From assembly GCA_009699875.1 (NCBI GenBank), contig WLNI01000001.1, positions 434,001 through 498,000 of the forward strand: a DNA stretch of 64,000 nucleotides. The letters are read 5' to 3'. The translations under genes were made by a program, and so were the position numbers. The stretch comes from Actinomycetota bacterium. Lineage in GTDB: Bacteria > Actinomycetota > Acidimicrobiia > Acidimicrobiales > RAAP-2. The notes beneath the pieces were generated by a model that was not told the origin of the DNA, made no database searches, and was given only the letters and a program-made list of their open reading frames with translations. Positions 41,962-53,655 of the stretch are shown here, in pieces (position 1 is the stretch's first letter; each line of letters opens with the position of its first letter).

Positions 41962-42954
41962 ATGGATTTGCCGGCAACGACGCTCATTATCCCTGCGTTC
42001 AATGAGGCAGACCGTCTCGCCCCAGGATTCGATCGACTGAACACGGCCGTTGAAGAAGGACGAATTGATTTCACCAACCTGGTTGTTCTCTACGTCGATG
42101 ATGGGAGCAGCGATAAAACCGCTGAGACCGCTCGTGAACTGATTAGACAACTTCCACACGCTGATGTCGTTGAACATGCCGCGAATGTTGGCAAAGGTGG
42201 CGCGGTTCGCACTGGGGTAGCCGTCACGACCACTCCCACGCTGGCCTTTGTTGACGCAGACTTTGCCATTGACCCTCGCCAACTCCCCAGCCTTCTCACT
42301 GCACTCGATGAAACGCCAGTGGCTATTGGTTCGCGTGCCGTGGCGGGGCATATCAATTACGGAAGCTCAGTTCGCACGATGGCTGGTCGAAGTTTTAACC
42401 GCATTATCCGACTTCTCACCAACATTGACGCTCGAGATACCCAGTGCGGATTCAAAGCAATCAGAAGTGCTCACGCGAAAATATTGTTCCACTTCACGAC
42501 GATCACAGGTTTCGCGTTTGACGTTGAACTCCTTACAAGGGCACAGCAGCTCAACTGGGGAGTGTCAGAAGTCCCCGTCAGTTGGCAGGATATAAAAGGA
42601 AGTCATGTGCGGGTCGGCCAAGACTCACTCAACATGTTGAGAGAGCTAGCCCGAGCACGAAAAGCATCATCGATCCCAGAACTTTGGGCTCTTCATGACA
42701 TTGTTGTCAGCAACAACGAAACATTCCGAGCTGCTCTCGAATCAAGCGGCCGCGCCCATTTCCCCATCATCAAAAGCAGCGAAGGAAAATTCACCGTTCT
42801 TGCTACTTTGCTTGATGCACAGCAGGCACGATCTGACCTTGAGAGTCTTCGTGCGACTCTTGGTGGGTCGATCTCTTCCTACAGCCCTGAGTCTCTTGCC
42901 AACGTCTCACCAGGCCAGATCATGTTGGCCTCTGAATTAGAAGCGACAGATTAA
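41962..42954 (+). CDS. GT2 polyprenyl-phosphate glycosyltransferase (DPM/Alg5-like)
   Basis: This 330-residue GT2 enzyme has TTLIIPAFNEADRL, VLYVDDGSSDKTAE, NVGKGGAVRTGV, the metal-binding FVDADFAIDP, IGSRAVAGHINYGSS and DTQCGFKAIRS, which together mark the dolichyl/polyprenyl-phosphate glucosyl- or mannosyltransferase group. It would load a sugar from a nucleotide donor onto a polyprenyl phosphate for use outside the membrane. The last 110 residues carry an unrelated tail with no membrane helix. ATG at 41962 follows GTGGAG. It stands after the tRNA and ends 9 nt before the convergent acetyltransferase gene. Confidence 0.85.
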   Translation: MDLPATTLIIPAFNEADRLAPGFDRLNTAVEEGRIDFTNLVVLYVDDGSSDKTAETARELIRQLPHADVVEHAANVGKGGAVRTGVAVTTTPTLAFVDADFAIDPRQLPSLLTALDETPVAIGSRAVAGHINYGSSVRTMAGRSFNRIIRLLTNIDARDTQCGFKAIRSAHAKILFHFTTITGFAFDVELLTRAQQLNWGVSEVPVSWQDIKGSHVRVGQDSLNMLRELARARKASSIPELWALHDIVVSNNETFRAALESSGRAHFPIIKSSEGKFTVLATLLDAQQARSDLESLRATLGGSISSYSPESLANVSPGQIMLASELEATD

Positions 42955-42962
42955 GAAAATGA

Positions 42963-43598
42963 TCAGCCAGTAAGCCAGTCGGCCACAAATTCGTCACGTC
43001 GAAGGACCCACTCTTCTTGGGTGATACCAAAGCGGGCATGGTCTTCCCACACGCCATTGATTTGAAGAAATCGTTCGGCGATGCCTTCAGGACGGATCCC
43101 GAGTTTCTTGACCACGTTGAGAGAACGATCATTTCGAGGAATAATTGAGATCTCAATTCGATGAAGATCAAGGTCGTCAAAAGCAAAGGCCAAGGTGACG
43201 GCCACGGCTTCTGGGATGTAGCTCTTTCCCGCCTGAGCTTGATCAATCCAGTATCCAATAAAGCCACTTTGGAATGGTCCACGCTGAACCGATGAGAGGG
43301 TCAGTTCGCCAACAAATTGACCATCTACAAATATTCCAAACCCGTACCCGGTTCCAAGTTGACGTTCTCTTTCTCGCAAAGAACAACGAGCGGCAAAACT
43401 GTGACGGTCCTCCGCGGGGAGTGGCGCGTCAGCTGGTCGTGGCTCCCAAGGAACGAGCCAGTCTCGACATCGCTCACGAACTTCAATCCACGCTTCATAG
43501 TCTGAAGCGGTCATCGTTCGAATCGTCACTCGGCGGCCGTGTCGAACAAGGGTTGGTGATGACTGAGATCGCACTGATCGCATCAAACTTCGTCCCAT
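42963..43598 (-). CDS. GNAT acetyltransferase (RimJ/RimL type)
   Basis: This 211-residue protein begins its GNAT domain with VTIRTMTASDYEAWIEVRERCRDWLVPWEP and has FGIFVDGQFVGELTLSSV, IGYWIDQAQAGKSYIPEAVAVTLAFAFDDLDLHRIEISIIPRN and SLNVVKKLGIRPEG, the standard RimJ/RimL pattern. This group acetylates the N-terminus of ribosomal proteins or small molecules. The start is uncertain between GTG 43607, ATG 43598 and ATG 43583; 43598 is a compromise with GAGG upstream. It lies 48 nt after ppx on the same strand. Confidence 0.85.
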   Translation of the reverse strand: MGRSLMRSVRSQSSPTLVRHGRRVTIRTMTASDYEAWIEVRERCRDWLVPWEPRPADAPLPAEDRHSFAARCSLRERERQLGTGYGFGIFVDGQFVGELTLSSVQRGPFQSGFIGYWIDQAQAGKSYIPEAVAVTLAFAFDDLDLHRIEISIIPRNDRSLNVVKKLGIRPEGIAERFLQINGVWEDHARFGITQEEWVLRRDEFVADWLTG

Positions 43599-43646
43599 CT
43601 CTCCCACTGCCTCACATCGTTACAGTCCCGCGTCATTCGTGCCACT

Positions 43647-44573
43647 TCACCGGGTTCTCAATGACGCGACCATACCGTCCAAGATATCCGACTCTGAGGT
43701 GAGGCATCCCGAAAACCCCAGTCGCTCAAGCGTCGCTTCAAGCACGATCAGCCCGCCAACAATGACATCTTCTCGACCGGGCACCATCCCCGGTCGCTTT
43801 GCCCGCTCTGCACTCGTTTCATTCGCAAGTACTTCTCTCCATTTTGAAATCACATCGAGTGAGAGCCAAAAGTGATGAACTCGATCACGGTCATAGTCGA
43901 CAAGCTCTTGTTCGACCATCGCCAAGGTGGCCACGGTCCCTGCCAAGGCAATAAGTCGACTCTCGGGGGCCAGACTTGCAAGAAGAGGAACACTGGCGAC
44001 TGCACGATCGAGGGCTTCATCAGCCATCGCTCGCGCTACGGCACACTCTCCACGAGACGGTGGATCACTTAAAAGAGTTCGCTCTGAGACCCGAACACAA
44101 CCCACCTGCATCGAGTGTGCGAAGAGTTGCGAGTCTCGGACAAGGACGATCTCGCTCGATCCTCCACCAATGTCGAGGACGACGTCATCACCAGAGCCCG
44201 GATCTAATCCAACCATGGCACCAGCAAAAGAGAGACTCCCCTCTTCTTCGCCGGTCAAGATTTCAGCACGAACTCCAGAGGTCTTTGTCGCCTCATCAAG
44301 AAATTCTTGACCATTGAGTGCATCTCGCGCTGCAGACGTCGCTGCGAGTCTCCCGCTGTTCACTCCCGCTGCATCCATGGTCTCGCGGAACTCTCTCAGG
44401 ACACTGAGCGTTCTCTCCATCGCTTCATCACTGAGTGCACCAGTCGAGTCAACCCCCTTCCCAAGTCGAGTAATTCTCATTTCCCGAGCGAGAACGTTCC
44501 CATCGCCGTCTTCGATCAGCAGTCGAGTCGAGTTCGTCCCACAGTCAAGCGCCGCAAAAATCTTTGATGTCAC
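43647..44573 (-). CDS. ppx: exopolyphosphatase / ppGpp phosphohydrolase family (Ppx/GppA)
   Basis: This 308-residue protein has the ASKHA phosphatase pattern: AALDCGTNSTRLLI (phosphate 1), ITRLGKGVD, TSAARDA, EILTGEEEGSLSFAGA, VLDIGGGSSEIVL (phosphate 2) and LIALAGTVATLAMVEQ. It is the short actinobacterial Ppx form, without the C-terminal HD domain of GppA. It degrades polyphosphate or pppGpp. GTG at 44573 overlaps the DUF501 stop (GTGA). The eno - divIC - DUF501 - ppx order is classical for actinobacteria. With a phosphate operon in the same window, a link to phosphate storage is reasonable, but it is not co-regulated by position. Confidence 0.92.
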   Translation of the reverse strand: MTSKIFAALDCGTNSTRLLIEDGDGNVLAREMRITRLGKGVDSTGALSDEAMERTLSVLREFRETMDAAGVNSGRLAATSAARDALNGQEFLDEATKTSGVRAEILTGEEEGSLSFAGAMVGLDPGSGDDVVLDIGGGSSEIVLVRDSQLFAHSMQVGCVRVSERTLLSDPPSRGECAVARAMADEALDRAVASVPLLASLAPESRLIALAGTVATLAMVEQELVDYDRDRVHHFWLSLDVISKWREVLANETSAERAKRPGMVPGREDVIVGGLIVLEATLERLGFSGCLTSESDILDGMVASLRTR

Positions 44574-45063
44574 TCGACGACCTCCACTTCATTTTGCTCC
44601 ACGTTGACCAAGTCGCCAAGGTGAATCTCTCCGGCTACCAAGTCCCCAACAGGATCCTTCAGGCCGGCCAGAAACGATGCGACGTGCGCGTGGAGACATT
44701 TCACCCCAGTGCGAGTACCCCCCACTCCTCCAGACGGCTGCGGGAGGTCGTGACGCGTGACCAAGCGTGAACGCCGTGCTGCGTATTCCTCATGTACGCC
44801 AGCAAGAACTTCGGGATCAACCTCATCTTCGTAGCGATGGACTCCTCCCTGCGACTCAATTCGACTGACTTGCTCTCGCAGGGATGCATCAACGAGCCAA
44901 TACAGCGTTGGCATCGGCGTCCCATCGTCAAGGTGCGGTGCATTTTCGATAACGACTGGCGACCCGTCAGGACGCCGGACGATGACGTGAAATCTTCCAG
45001 AGGGTGGTCGTCCCAAGAGAAGCGAGACCGCCTCAACGTCACGAGTTGACGCTCGTGATTCGC

Positions 45064-45067
<4 letters not shown>
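44570..45067 (-). CDS. DUF501 family protein
   Basis: This 165-residue cytoplasmic protein has VSLLLGRPPSGRFHVIVRRPDGSPVVIENAP, PMPTLYWLVD, SRIESQGGVHRYEDE and GVGGTRTGVKCLHAHVASFLAGL, the DUF501 signature. The conserved cysteine and histidines in the last segment may bind a metal, but no activity is known to me. ATG at 45067 overlaps the DivIC stop (ATGA), and the end overlaps ppx. The gene is fixed between divIC and ppx in actinobacteria. Confidence 0.92.
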
Positions 45068-47023
<1,956 letters not shown>

Positions 47024-48427
47024 CTAGCGGCTTTTTTGCTCTGAATCCACGATATTTTCCTTCAGACGCTCACTTCGCTGGCGGAGCGCACTTTCTGGAT
47101 CGATGCCCCTCAACTGGGCTAACTCGACGATCGAAGCGAGCATCGACGCAATCAAGTCCACGTCTTGCCCCGTGCGCCGAGACTCTGCATCGTCAGAAAC
47201 ACTGCTTGGTTCAGTACCAAGTTCATCGAGAACTTCTCGTAGAGAGGTCACTAGCTCATCAGTGCTTGGTCCCTCAAGGCCGATTGCAGTGGCCTTGCGA
47301 CGGAGTTTGACGTATCGAGCCATCGCCGGAAGTGCTGAGGGGATACCTTCTGTCACCGAGTCTCGGCCCTTCTCCTGTTTTTTGTTGTCCTCCCAACGAG
47401 ACGCAACATCATCGGCAGTTGTCAAACTCACGTCCCCAAAGACATGGGGGTGGCGAACCGTGAGTTTTTCCCGGACACCATCAAAGACGGCGGTGAGATC
47501 AAACTCCCCTTCCTCGGCTGCCAAATGCGCATGAAAGACCACTTGGAAGACAACATCACCAAGTTCCTCAAGAACATCTTCATAGGCGTTGTCTCGAGCT
47601 TCACCATCGTGAGCGTCAGAAAGTTCCTCAAGCGCTTCGAGTGCTTCGTAGGCCTCTTCAAGAAGATGGCGGAGAAGTGAGTCATGTGTTTGACGCTGGT
47701 CCCATGGACAGTCCCGGCGAAGTCGTGCCATGAGGTCAACAAGATCTTCTGCGGCTGAGCCTACGGTGCGAAGAACGGGCACGTACACGCTGGTGAGGTG
47801 ATCAACATCACGGAAATGATCGAGTTGATCGATAGCAACTCGCCTCACCACTTCATCGTCAAGTCCGAGGTGATGAAGTATCACCACTTCCAGTGGACCT
47901 TCTTGAAAGTCAGCATCGACAGCAAGCTTGACAAGAGAAAGAATCGATGGCGAATAGCACTGCGTGATTAAAAGGGGTCCTGGCCCTCTGAGACGTTCGC
48001 CCACTCGAGAGCCATCGACGAAATGAACCTGCTCGCCCATCGGATCAACCCCTAAACGCTCCCACGCGAGATCAAGAAACGAGAGTGCTGGGTGCACGAT
48101 GAGATCAATGTCGACACGTTCTCGAAGAAGTTCAACGGTGCGCTCTGCCACGAGCGGAGATCCGGGGACACCGTAGACAACTTCGCCATGTTTCTTTGCC
48201 CGTGAGATCAACTCATCCACGATTGCCACGTAGAGTTGCTCGAAATCTCCTGAGCGCTCATAGAGATGATCAAAACTCTCAATGCTTGGAAACTCTTGAG
48301 CCGCCGGGTGCACCGACGTCCTCAAGACGCTCTGCGACGCTTCTCTCAGCAGCGAAATGGTTACCCCAGAGAGAAGTTCAGATCCCGCAGGACCTAAACC
48401 AACGACGATGACACGAGGACGTGTCAT
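47024..48427 (-). CDS. mazG: MazG nucleotide pyrophosphohydrolase with tetrapyrrole-methylase-like N-domain (YabN type)
   Basis: This 467-residue fusion has an N-terminal tetrapyrrole-methylase-like domain (about residues 1-220; VIVVGLGPAGSELLS, GVPGSPLVAERTVELL) followed by a MazG domain with CPWDQRQTHDSLLRHLLEEAYEALEALEE and DVLEELGDVVFQVVFHA. The EExxE and ExxD residues would bind magnesium. YabN-like proteins hydrolyse NTPs to NMPs and pyrophosphate, for house-cleaning or stringent-response control. The function of the methylase part is unknown. ATG at 48427 follows GGATGAG and starts 4 nt after the PPIase stop. Confidence 0.9.
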   Translation of the reverse strand: MTRPRVIVVGLGPAGSELLSGVTISLLREASQSVLRTSVHPAAQEFPSIESFDHLYERSGDFEQLYVAIVDELISRAKKHGEVVYGVPGSPLVAERTVELLRERVDIDLIVHPALSFLDLAWERLGVDPMGEQVHFVDGSRVGERLRGPGPLLITQCYSPSILSLVKLAVDADFQEGPLEVVILHHLGLDDEVVRRVAIDQLDHFRDVDHLTSVYVPVLRTVGSAAEDLVDLMARLRRDCPWDQRQTHDSLLRHLLEEAYEALEALEELSDAHDGEARDNAYEDVLEELGDVVFQVVFHAHLAAEEGEFDLTAVFDGVREKLTVRHPHVFGDVSLTTADDVASRWEDNKKQEKGRDSVTEGIPSALPAMARYVKLRRKATAIGLEGPSTDELVTSLREVLDELGTEPSSVSDDAESRRTGQDVDLIASMLASIVELAQLRGIDPESALRQRSERLKENIVDSEQKSR

Positions 48428-48431
48428 GCAC

Positions 48432-49544
48432 TCATCCGGTACTAGGAACTGTCAGATTGGCTTTTGCGTTCAGGATTGAATTCGAAGGTGGTGCCGGAGG
48501 TGGAAGAACTCCAGTCAGTGTGGAGGTCTTTTTCCACGTTCCATAACGTGGATTCAGCGTAACCGTCGCATTCTTGACCAGCGAGCTAGCTGCCCCCTTG
48601 GCCAAACTCGCGTCCTTCGCCAACACTGTTCGGCGAACCGCATTTTCAATAGATGCGAAATCGGTTGGAGTCCTCGATGTCACTTTCAAAATCACGTACT
48701 GCTTGTTGGACGATGCCAAGGGTTGAGTGATTGCGCCTACCCCGAGTGATCCAACGTCGCCAATGACCGACTGGTACGCGCCAGAGTTGGGCGAGAAGCA
48801 GCCAAGTTGGCCACCTTTTGCCTTCGATGCGTCAAGAGAACTTTGTCCAGCAACGGTAGCGAAGTCAGCCCCAGCTTCGATTTGAGCTCGAATGCTTGCC
48901 GATGTTGCTTGATCAGCTGAGAGAACCCCGGAAACACAGATTGTGTCAAAGGTGGAACTATTTTCTGCATAAAACTTTTGGAGCGAGGCCGCGTCCAATT
49001 GAATGCCACCTTCTCGAGCCAACAAAACTTCGGAGTCAGACTGAGCTTGGACTTGGCGAGTGACGAAGCCTTTCGGCATCGAGCCAAGAATGTCTTGGGC
49101 ACTCTTCACGCACGCGTACTGGGTGCCCGCTACCTGGTTCAAGGTTGCGTTCATGGAGTTTAAAAGGTCAAGACGTGCTTGAGCAATATTCTCCGTGGCC
49201 TGTGAAGACAGATCCAACTTCGCGACACCGTCATGAATAATTTGATTCGTAATCTCTTGGTTCAGCCAATTCGAAACGTAACTGACTGAATACGTACCGG
49301 TCGATGCTCCATTGATCGAACCAAGGCCCGACTGTCCAGATGATCGGATTAGTGCCGAGGCATTGAGATAGCAAAGGTACGCGGGATTTGCCGTTGTCGA
49401 CGCGAGATCGCTGTCCACAGTTGATTGAGAAACTTGCGTTCCATTCACCGTGAGCGCACTCGAAGGAGATACGCCACCGATGATCAGTGCGATACCAATC
49501 GAGATCAAGATGGTCGCAAACAGGGGAATCACTATTTTTCGCAT
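48432..49544 (-). CDS. secreted peptidyl-prolyl isomerase (parvulin/SurA-PrsA type)
   Basis: This 370-residue exported protein has a membrane-spanning signal at residues 3-24 (no lipobox), a SurA-N-like helical chaperone part (VNGTQVSQSTVDSDL, VSNWLNQEITNQIIHDGVAKL), then a parvulin domain with FDTICVSGVL, GADFATVAGQSSLDASKAKGGQLGCFSP and YVILKVTSRTP. It would help fold secreted proteins, possibly the large secreted binding proteins of this genome. It lies between mfd (16-nt gap) and mazG, the usual actinobacterial order. ATG at 49544. Confidence 0.85.
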   Translation of the reverse strand: MRKIVIPLFATILISIGIALIIGGVSPSSALTVNGTQVSQSTVDSDLASTTANPAYLCYLNASALIRSSGQSGLGSINGASTGTYSVSYVSNWLNQEITNQIIHDGVAKLDLSSQATENIAQARLDLLNSMNATLNQVAGTQYACVKSAQDILGSMPKGFVTRQVQAQSDSEVLLAREGGIQLDAASLQKFYAENSSTFDTICVSGVLSADQATSASIRAQIEAGADFATVAGQSSLDASKAKGGQLGCFSPNSGAYQSVIGDVGSLGVGAITQPLASSNKQYVILKVTSRTPTDFASIENAVRRTVLAKDASLAKGAASSLVKNATVTLNPRYGTWKKTSTLTGVLPPPAPPSNSILNAKANLTVPSTG

Positions 49545-49560
49545 AATGATGAGATGCTAC

Positions 49561-52500
49561 TCAGCCTTTGGCCGCTTGCTTGGCCGTCGGCAGGAGGTCG
49601 AGGATCAAGGTTCGCAATTCCACTGGAGCACTGATTTTTTGAGAAAGATCGACCCGCAAGGTGGCATTGGCCTCGTCGTAGGCCCGATCCCCAAAAAGGC
49701 GAAGAATGCGGACCTGCGCCGACGCCGTCAGATGCAGCGGCGAGATTTTGGCCAAGGGGACCGACCGACCACCCGTCCGTGCGGGGAGGACCGAAATCTC
49801 GCTGATACCAACCTCGAGACAGGTCGTTCGCAAAAGCGCGAGATCGATCAGTCCTTCTGCCTCTTTCGGCAGTGGCCCATAGCGATCGATCCACTCATCG
49901 CCAACATCTCGAACCTCTTCGTCGGTGGTTGTCGAGGCCAATCTTCGATACGCCTCAAGACGAGCATCTTCTTTGGCAACGTACGACGCAGGAAGGTGTG
50001 CATCACCAGGCACGTCAATCGAAATCAACGCCACTTCTTCGGGCACAACCCCTCGAGCTTCTGCAACTGCTTCGGCAACCAGTTGGACGTAGAGGTCGTA
50101 GCCAACCGCTGCAACATGTCCCGACTGATCTCGACCGAGGAGATTTCCCGACCCACGGATCTCTAAGTCACGCATTGCTATCTTGAAACCTGATCCTAAA
50201 TCTGTATGTTCGCCAATTGTCCGAAGACGTTCATAGGCCTGCTCTGAAAGCACTTTGTCTTCTGGGTAGAAAAGGTAGGCATAGGCGCGCTGGCCAGATC
50301 GCCCAACGCGGCCACGTAACTGGTGGAGTTGGCCCAATCCAAGAAGGTCCGCTCGACCAACAACCAACGTATTGACACTTGGCATATCGATTCCAGATTC
50401 GACGATCGTTGTACAAACGAGGACGTCCGCATTGCGCTGCGAAAAATCTAGGACGACTCGCTCAAGCGTCCCTTCATCCATTTGACCGTGTGCAACGGCC
50501 ACGCGAGCTTCAGGAACGAGGCGGCGAACGCGACGAGCCGCATCCTCGATATCCGAGACACGGTTGTGGACGTAGAACACCTGTCCTTCCCGCAGGAGTT
50601 CTCTCCGAATGGCTTCGGTGATGGCTCGCTCATCGCGCTCTCCGACGTGGGTCAAGATTGGTCGGCGGTCTGTTGGTGGTGTCGTGACCATTGAAAGATC
50701 TCGGATTCCGGTCAACGCCATCTCGAGGGTACGAGGTATGGGGTTCGCACTCAAGGTCAGGACGTCGATCCCCGACGACATACGTTTGACGGCTTCTTTG
50801 TGTGAGACGCCAAAGCGTTGTTCTTCGTCAACAATTAAGAGTCCGAGATCTTTAAATTCAATATCCTCAGAGAGCAGGCGATGAGTCCCAACAACGACAT
50901 CAACTGATCCGTCGCTGAGTCCGTGCCGCACTCCCTTGACCTGCGCGTCGGTGAGGAACCGACTCAAGAGTGCCACCTTGAGTGGATAGCCTCCGAAGCG
51001 CTCAATCAGCGTTTGATGGTGCTGGCTTGCAAGCAGCGTTGTCGGCACGAGCAGTGCGACTTGCTTACCGTCTTGCACTGCCTTGAATGCAGCCCTCACC
51101 GCTATCTCGGTCTTCCCGAATCCAACGTCCGCGCAAACAAGTCGATCCATAGGCCGAGGGGTCTCCATATCGGCTTTGATGTCCTCAATGGCCTTTCTCT
51201 GATCAGGAGTCGGCGTATAAGGAAATGCGGCCTCCATCTCTTCTTGCCACGGAGTATCAGCCGAGAATTGGAAACCCTCGGCGGTGAGTCGGGCTTGATA
51301 CAGCGCCACGAGCTCTTCGGCGATCTCAGAGGCCGCAGCCTTGGCCTTCGACCGAGTCCGTTGCCAATCCGACCCTCCCATTCTCGACAAGGCTGGGGAC
51401 TCCCCTCCTGAGTACGGGGTAACGGTCTCGATCTGGTCTACGGGAAGGTACAGCCGGTCATCGCCTCGAAATTCGAGCACCATGTAGTCGCGTGTTGTTC
51501 CCCCGATACTTCGACTCGTTACTCCAGAGAAACGTGCCACCCCATGTTGGCGATGCACCACAAAACTTCCAATTCCGAGATCGTCGAAGAAACCATCGGT
51601 GACTTGTTGCTGTGAGCGAGCAGGGCGGTGAGGGACTCGCCGGCCCGTGATGTCAGGTTCGGAGAGAATTGCCAACCGGAACTCAGGCAAGACGAATCCC
51701 TGGGAAAGAGATGAAACCCCGATGGAGATTCCAGGTTTGTCATCGACGTGCTCCACGATTGGCGCTGCGATTCCTTCTTCACTGAGCACGTCGGAGAGTC
51801 GATTCGCACTGCGTTCTCCAACGCCCAGCGCCACAACGGTGAATTTCTGCTCTAGCCAATGCGTCATGTGTTCGACGAGGCGAGCTGCATCTCCGGTCAT
51901 TGGAGGAAACCCCGCTGAACCGAGCTGTGGTTCTCCTTCTGAACTTGGGGTTGTTGGCAAAGAAATGACAGGCGCAACACTTTGAGCGAACAGCCGGTCA
52001 AAGTCGGCGTGAAGACCCATTGCTTCAACTTCTGGGCTCTCATCCCCCTCGCTCCACGTCGACACCAGGGAATTCACGAGTGCAGCTTCTTCTTCCAAGA
52101 GTTCAAGAGCTCGATCGCGCGTCCTTCGAGGGTCAACGATGACGATGGAACTCTTGTCTGGAAGTGCATCGCTGAGCAGGTGGACCCCCGGGACCACCAT
52201 TCCAAGCCATCCCTCCATTCCGTCGAACATCGCGCCCTCTGCCAAACGAGACATTGCCGAAGATGCCCAAGGTTTCTCGGCACTCAGCCTCCGAGCCTGT
52301 TCTCGATCTTGATCATTCAGAAGAAACTCTCGGCACCCAAAGAACCACGCTTCATCAACCGCGTCTCGAGCACGCTGATCGCTTGCGTCAAAGGTGGTGA
52401 GCCGATCGATCTCATCACCAAAAAGATCAACTCTCACTGGAGCCGATGCCGTCGATCCGAAGATGTCGACAATGCCACCTCTGACTGTGAGCTCACCACG

Positions 52501-53034
52501 ATGTTCGACTTGGGACTCTCGGCGATAGCCCTGAGCGACAAGTGAGCTCACCAACTCTTCTAAATCTTGCTGCATTCCTAAACGAAGAACGACGGGATCA
52601 ACGACGTGTGGCGTGAGCCGCTGGAGGAGCGCTCGAACCGAGGCAACGACGATGGCGGGAGGGTTTGGCGAAGCCAAACGCCATCGCAATGCCAACCGCT
52701 GGCCCATGACGCTCGTTTCGGGACTCACTCTCTCGAGAGGAAGCGTGTCCCACGAGGGTAAGAGCGCAACAGGCCCCGCGTCGAGCCCCGGTACTGAGAG
52801 CGGAGGCGAACCAAGAAAACACGCAAGGTCATCTCTCAAGGTGGTGGCGTCTCGTTGTGTCGCAGCTACGACAACGAGCGGTCCACCCCCAACTTCATGG
52901 AGTCCCGCGATCGCAAAGGCTTGGGCGCGAGGAGCGACGGCCAAGGTCGCTCCACCGACGCCAATGACGCGACGTAAGGCTTCACTTTTGATCAGGCGAT
53001 GTTGAAGTCCAAGGAGGGGTTCGTTGTTAGCCAC
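49561..53034 (-). CDS. mfd: transcription-repair coupling factor
   Basis: This 1157-residue Mfd has the UvrB-like N-terminal region, the CarD-like RNA-polymerase interaction domain (about residues 480-560; DLGIGSFVVHRQHGVARFSGV), then a superfamily 2 translocase. The translocase motifs are CADVGFGKTEIAVRAA, LIVDEEQRFGVSHKE, TLSANPIPRTLEMA (TA residues varied), FYVHNRVSDIEDAARR and QLRGRVGRSGQRAYAY. A C-terminal TRCF domain ends it. It removes stalled RNA polymerase and recruits UvrA. GTG at 53034 lies inside the end of pth (8-nt overlap). Length matches the family. Confidence 0.97.
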   Translation of the reverse strand: MANNEPLLGLQHRLIKSEALRRVIGVGGATLAVAPRAQAFAIAGLHEVGGGPLVVVAATQRDATTLRDDLACFLGSPPLSVPGLDAGPVALLPSWDTLPLERVSPETSVMGQRLALRWRLASPNPPAIVVASVRALLQRLTPHVVDPVVLRLGMQQDLEELVSSLVAQGYRRESQVEHRGELTVRGGIVDIFGSTASAPVRVDLFGDEIDRLTTFDASDQRARDAVDEAWFFGCREFLLNDQDREQARRLSAEKPWASSAMSRLAEGAMFDGMEGWLGMVVPGVHLLSDALPDKSSIVIVDPRRTRDRALELLEEEAALVNSLVSTWSEGDESPEVEAMGLHADFDRLFAQSVAPVISLPTTPSSEGEPQLGSAGFPPMTGDAARLVEHMTHWLEQKFTVVALGVGERSANRLSDVLSEEGIAAPIVEHVDDKPGISIGVSSLSQGFVLPEFRLAILSEPDITGRRVPHRPARSQQQVTDGFFDDLGIGSFVVHRQHGVARFSGVTSRSIGGTTRDYMVLEFRGDDRLYLPVDQIETVTPYSGGESPALSRMGGSDWQRTRSKAKAAASEIAEELVALYQARLTAEGFQFSADTPWQEEMEAAFPYTPTPDQRKAIEDIKADMETPRPMDRLVCADVGFGKTEIAVRAAFKAVQDGKQVALLVPTTLLASQHHQTLIERFGGYPLKVALLSRFLTDAQVKGVRHGLSDGSVDVVVGTHRLLSEDIEFKDLGLLIVDEEQRFGVSHKEAVKRMSSGIDVLTLSANPIPRTLEMALTGIRDLSMVTTPPTDRRPILTHVGERDERAITEAIRRELLREGQVFYVHNRVSDIEDAARRVRRLVPEARVAVAHGQMDEGTLERVVLDFSQRNADVLVCTTIVESGIDMPSVNTLVVGRADLLGLGQLHQLRGRVGRSGQRAYAYLFYPEDKVLSEQAYERLRTIGEHTDLGSGFKIAMRDLEIRGSGNLLGRDQSGHVAAVGYDLYVQLVAEAVAEARGVVPEEVALISIDVPGDAHLPASYVAKEDARLEAYRRLASTTTDEEVRDVGDEWIDRYGPLPKEAEGLIDLALLRTTCLEVGISEISVLPARTGGRSVPLAKISPLHLTASAQVRILRLFGDRAYDEANATLRVDLSQKISAPVELRTLILDLLPTAKQAAKG

Positions 53035-53647
53035 GGGTATTGACCGAGGTCATGGCCCGCTCAAAGCCTTCACGCACTACTAATTCGATTGCATCTGCGG
53101 CGGCCTCTTCGGCCTCGAGAAGGATCTGGGCGTCATGTCCCTTGAGGCGAGAAAGTACCCATGAACTCCCCGCGTCTGGGTGAGGAGGTTTTCCGACACC
53201 GATACGAAGTCGGAGAAATTCTCCAGACTTCAACGCTGATTTGATAGATCGCAGTCCATTGTGCCCTGCGATTCCACCACCAGCCTTGAGTTGCAAGCGA
53301 CCTGGCTCGAGATCGAGTTCATCATGAACCACCAGGATTTGCTCGGGATGCTCGATACCAGTCCTCTCAAGCAGTGGAGGCAGCGCCGCTCCTGATTCAT
53401 TCATGAACGTCGTCGGGATAGCGAGTGCAATGCGCGACTCTCCGAGTGAAACCTCTGTGAGTTGTGCTCGTTGCCTGGGCTCGATTTTTAACTCAGCATT
53501 GAATCGCTTGGCCAGGAGTGCAACGGCATCGCCACCGACATTGTGGCGGGTTCCTTCGTAGTCGACCCCGGGATTGGCAAGACCGATGATCAGAAAATCG
53601 ACGGGTGTTCCGCGACGTACAGATGCGCCTCCCCGGCGCCATGCCAT
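53027..53647 (-). CDS. pth: peptidyl-tRNA hydrolase
   Basis: This 206-residue enzyme frees tRNA from stalled peptidyl-tRNA. Family residues are IIGLANPGVDYEGTRHNVGG (catalytic histidine in TRHN), PTTFMNESGAALPPLL, VVHDELDLEPGRLQLKAGGGIAGHNGLRSI and RLRIGVGKPPHP. The first 16 residues (MAWRRGGASVRRGTPV) extend beyond the usual start; a shorter start (GTG at about 53602) is possible. It follows rplY by 8 nt and overlaps mfd, the standard rplY-pth pair. Confidence 0.94.
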   Translation of the reverse strand: MAWRRGGASVRRGTPVDFLIIGLANPGVDYEGTRHNVGGDAVALLAKRFNAELKIEPRQRAQLTEVSLGESRIALAIPTTFMNESGAALPPLLERTGIEHPEQILVVHDELDLEPGRLQLKAGGGIAGHNGLRSIKSALKSGEFLRLRIGVGKPPHPDAGSSWVLSRLKGHDAQILLEAEEAAADAIELVVREGFERAMTSVNTRG

Positions 53648-53655
53648 GAGTGACC

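Noticed and set aside
43274-43702. 142-codon plus-strand frame antisense to the acetyltransferase and ppx end
   Set aside because: Antisense to a clear GNAT domain; the codon pattern is the mirror of that gene and no ribosome site is present.
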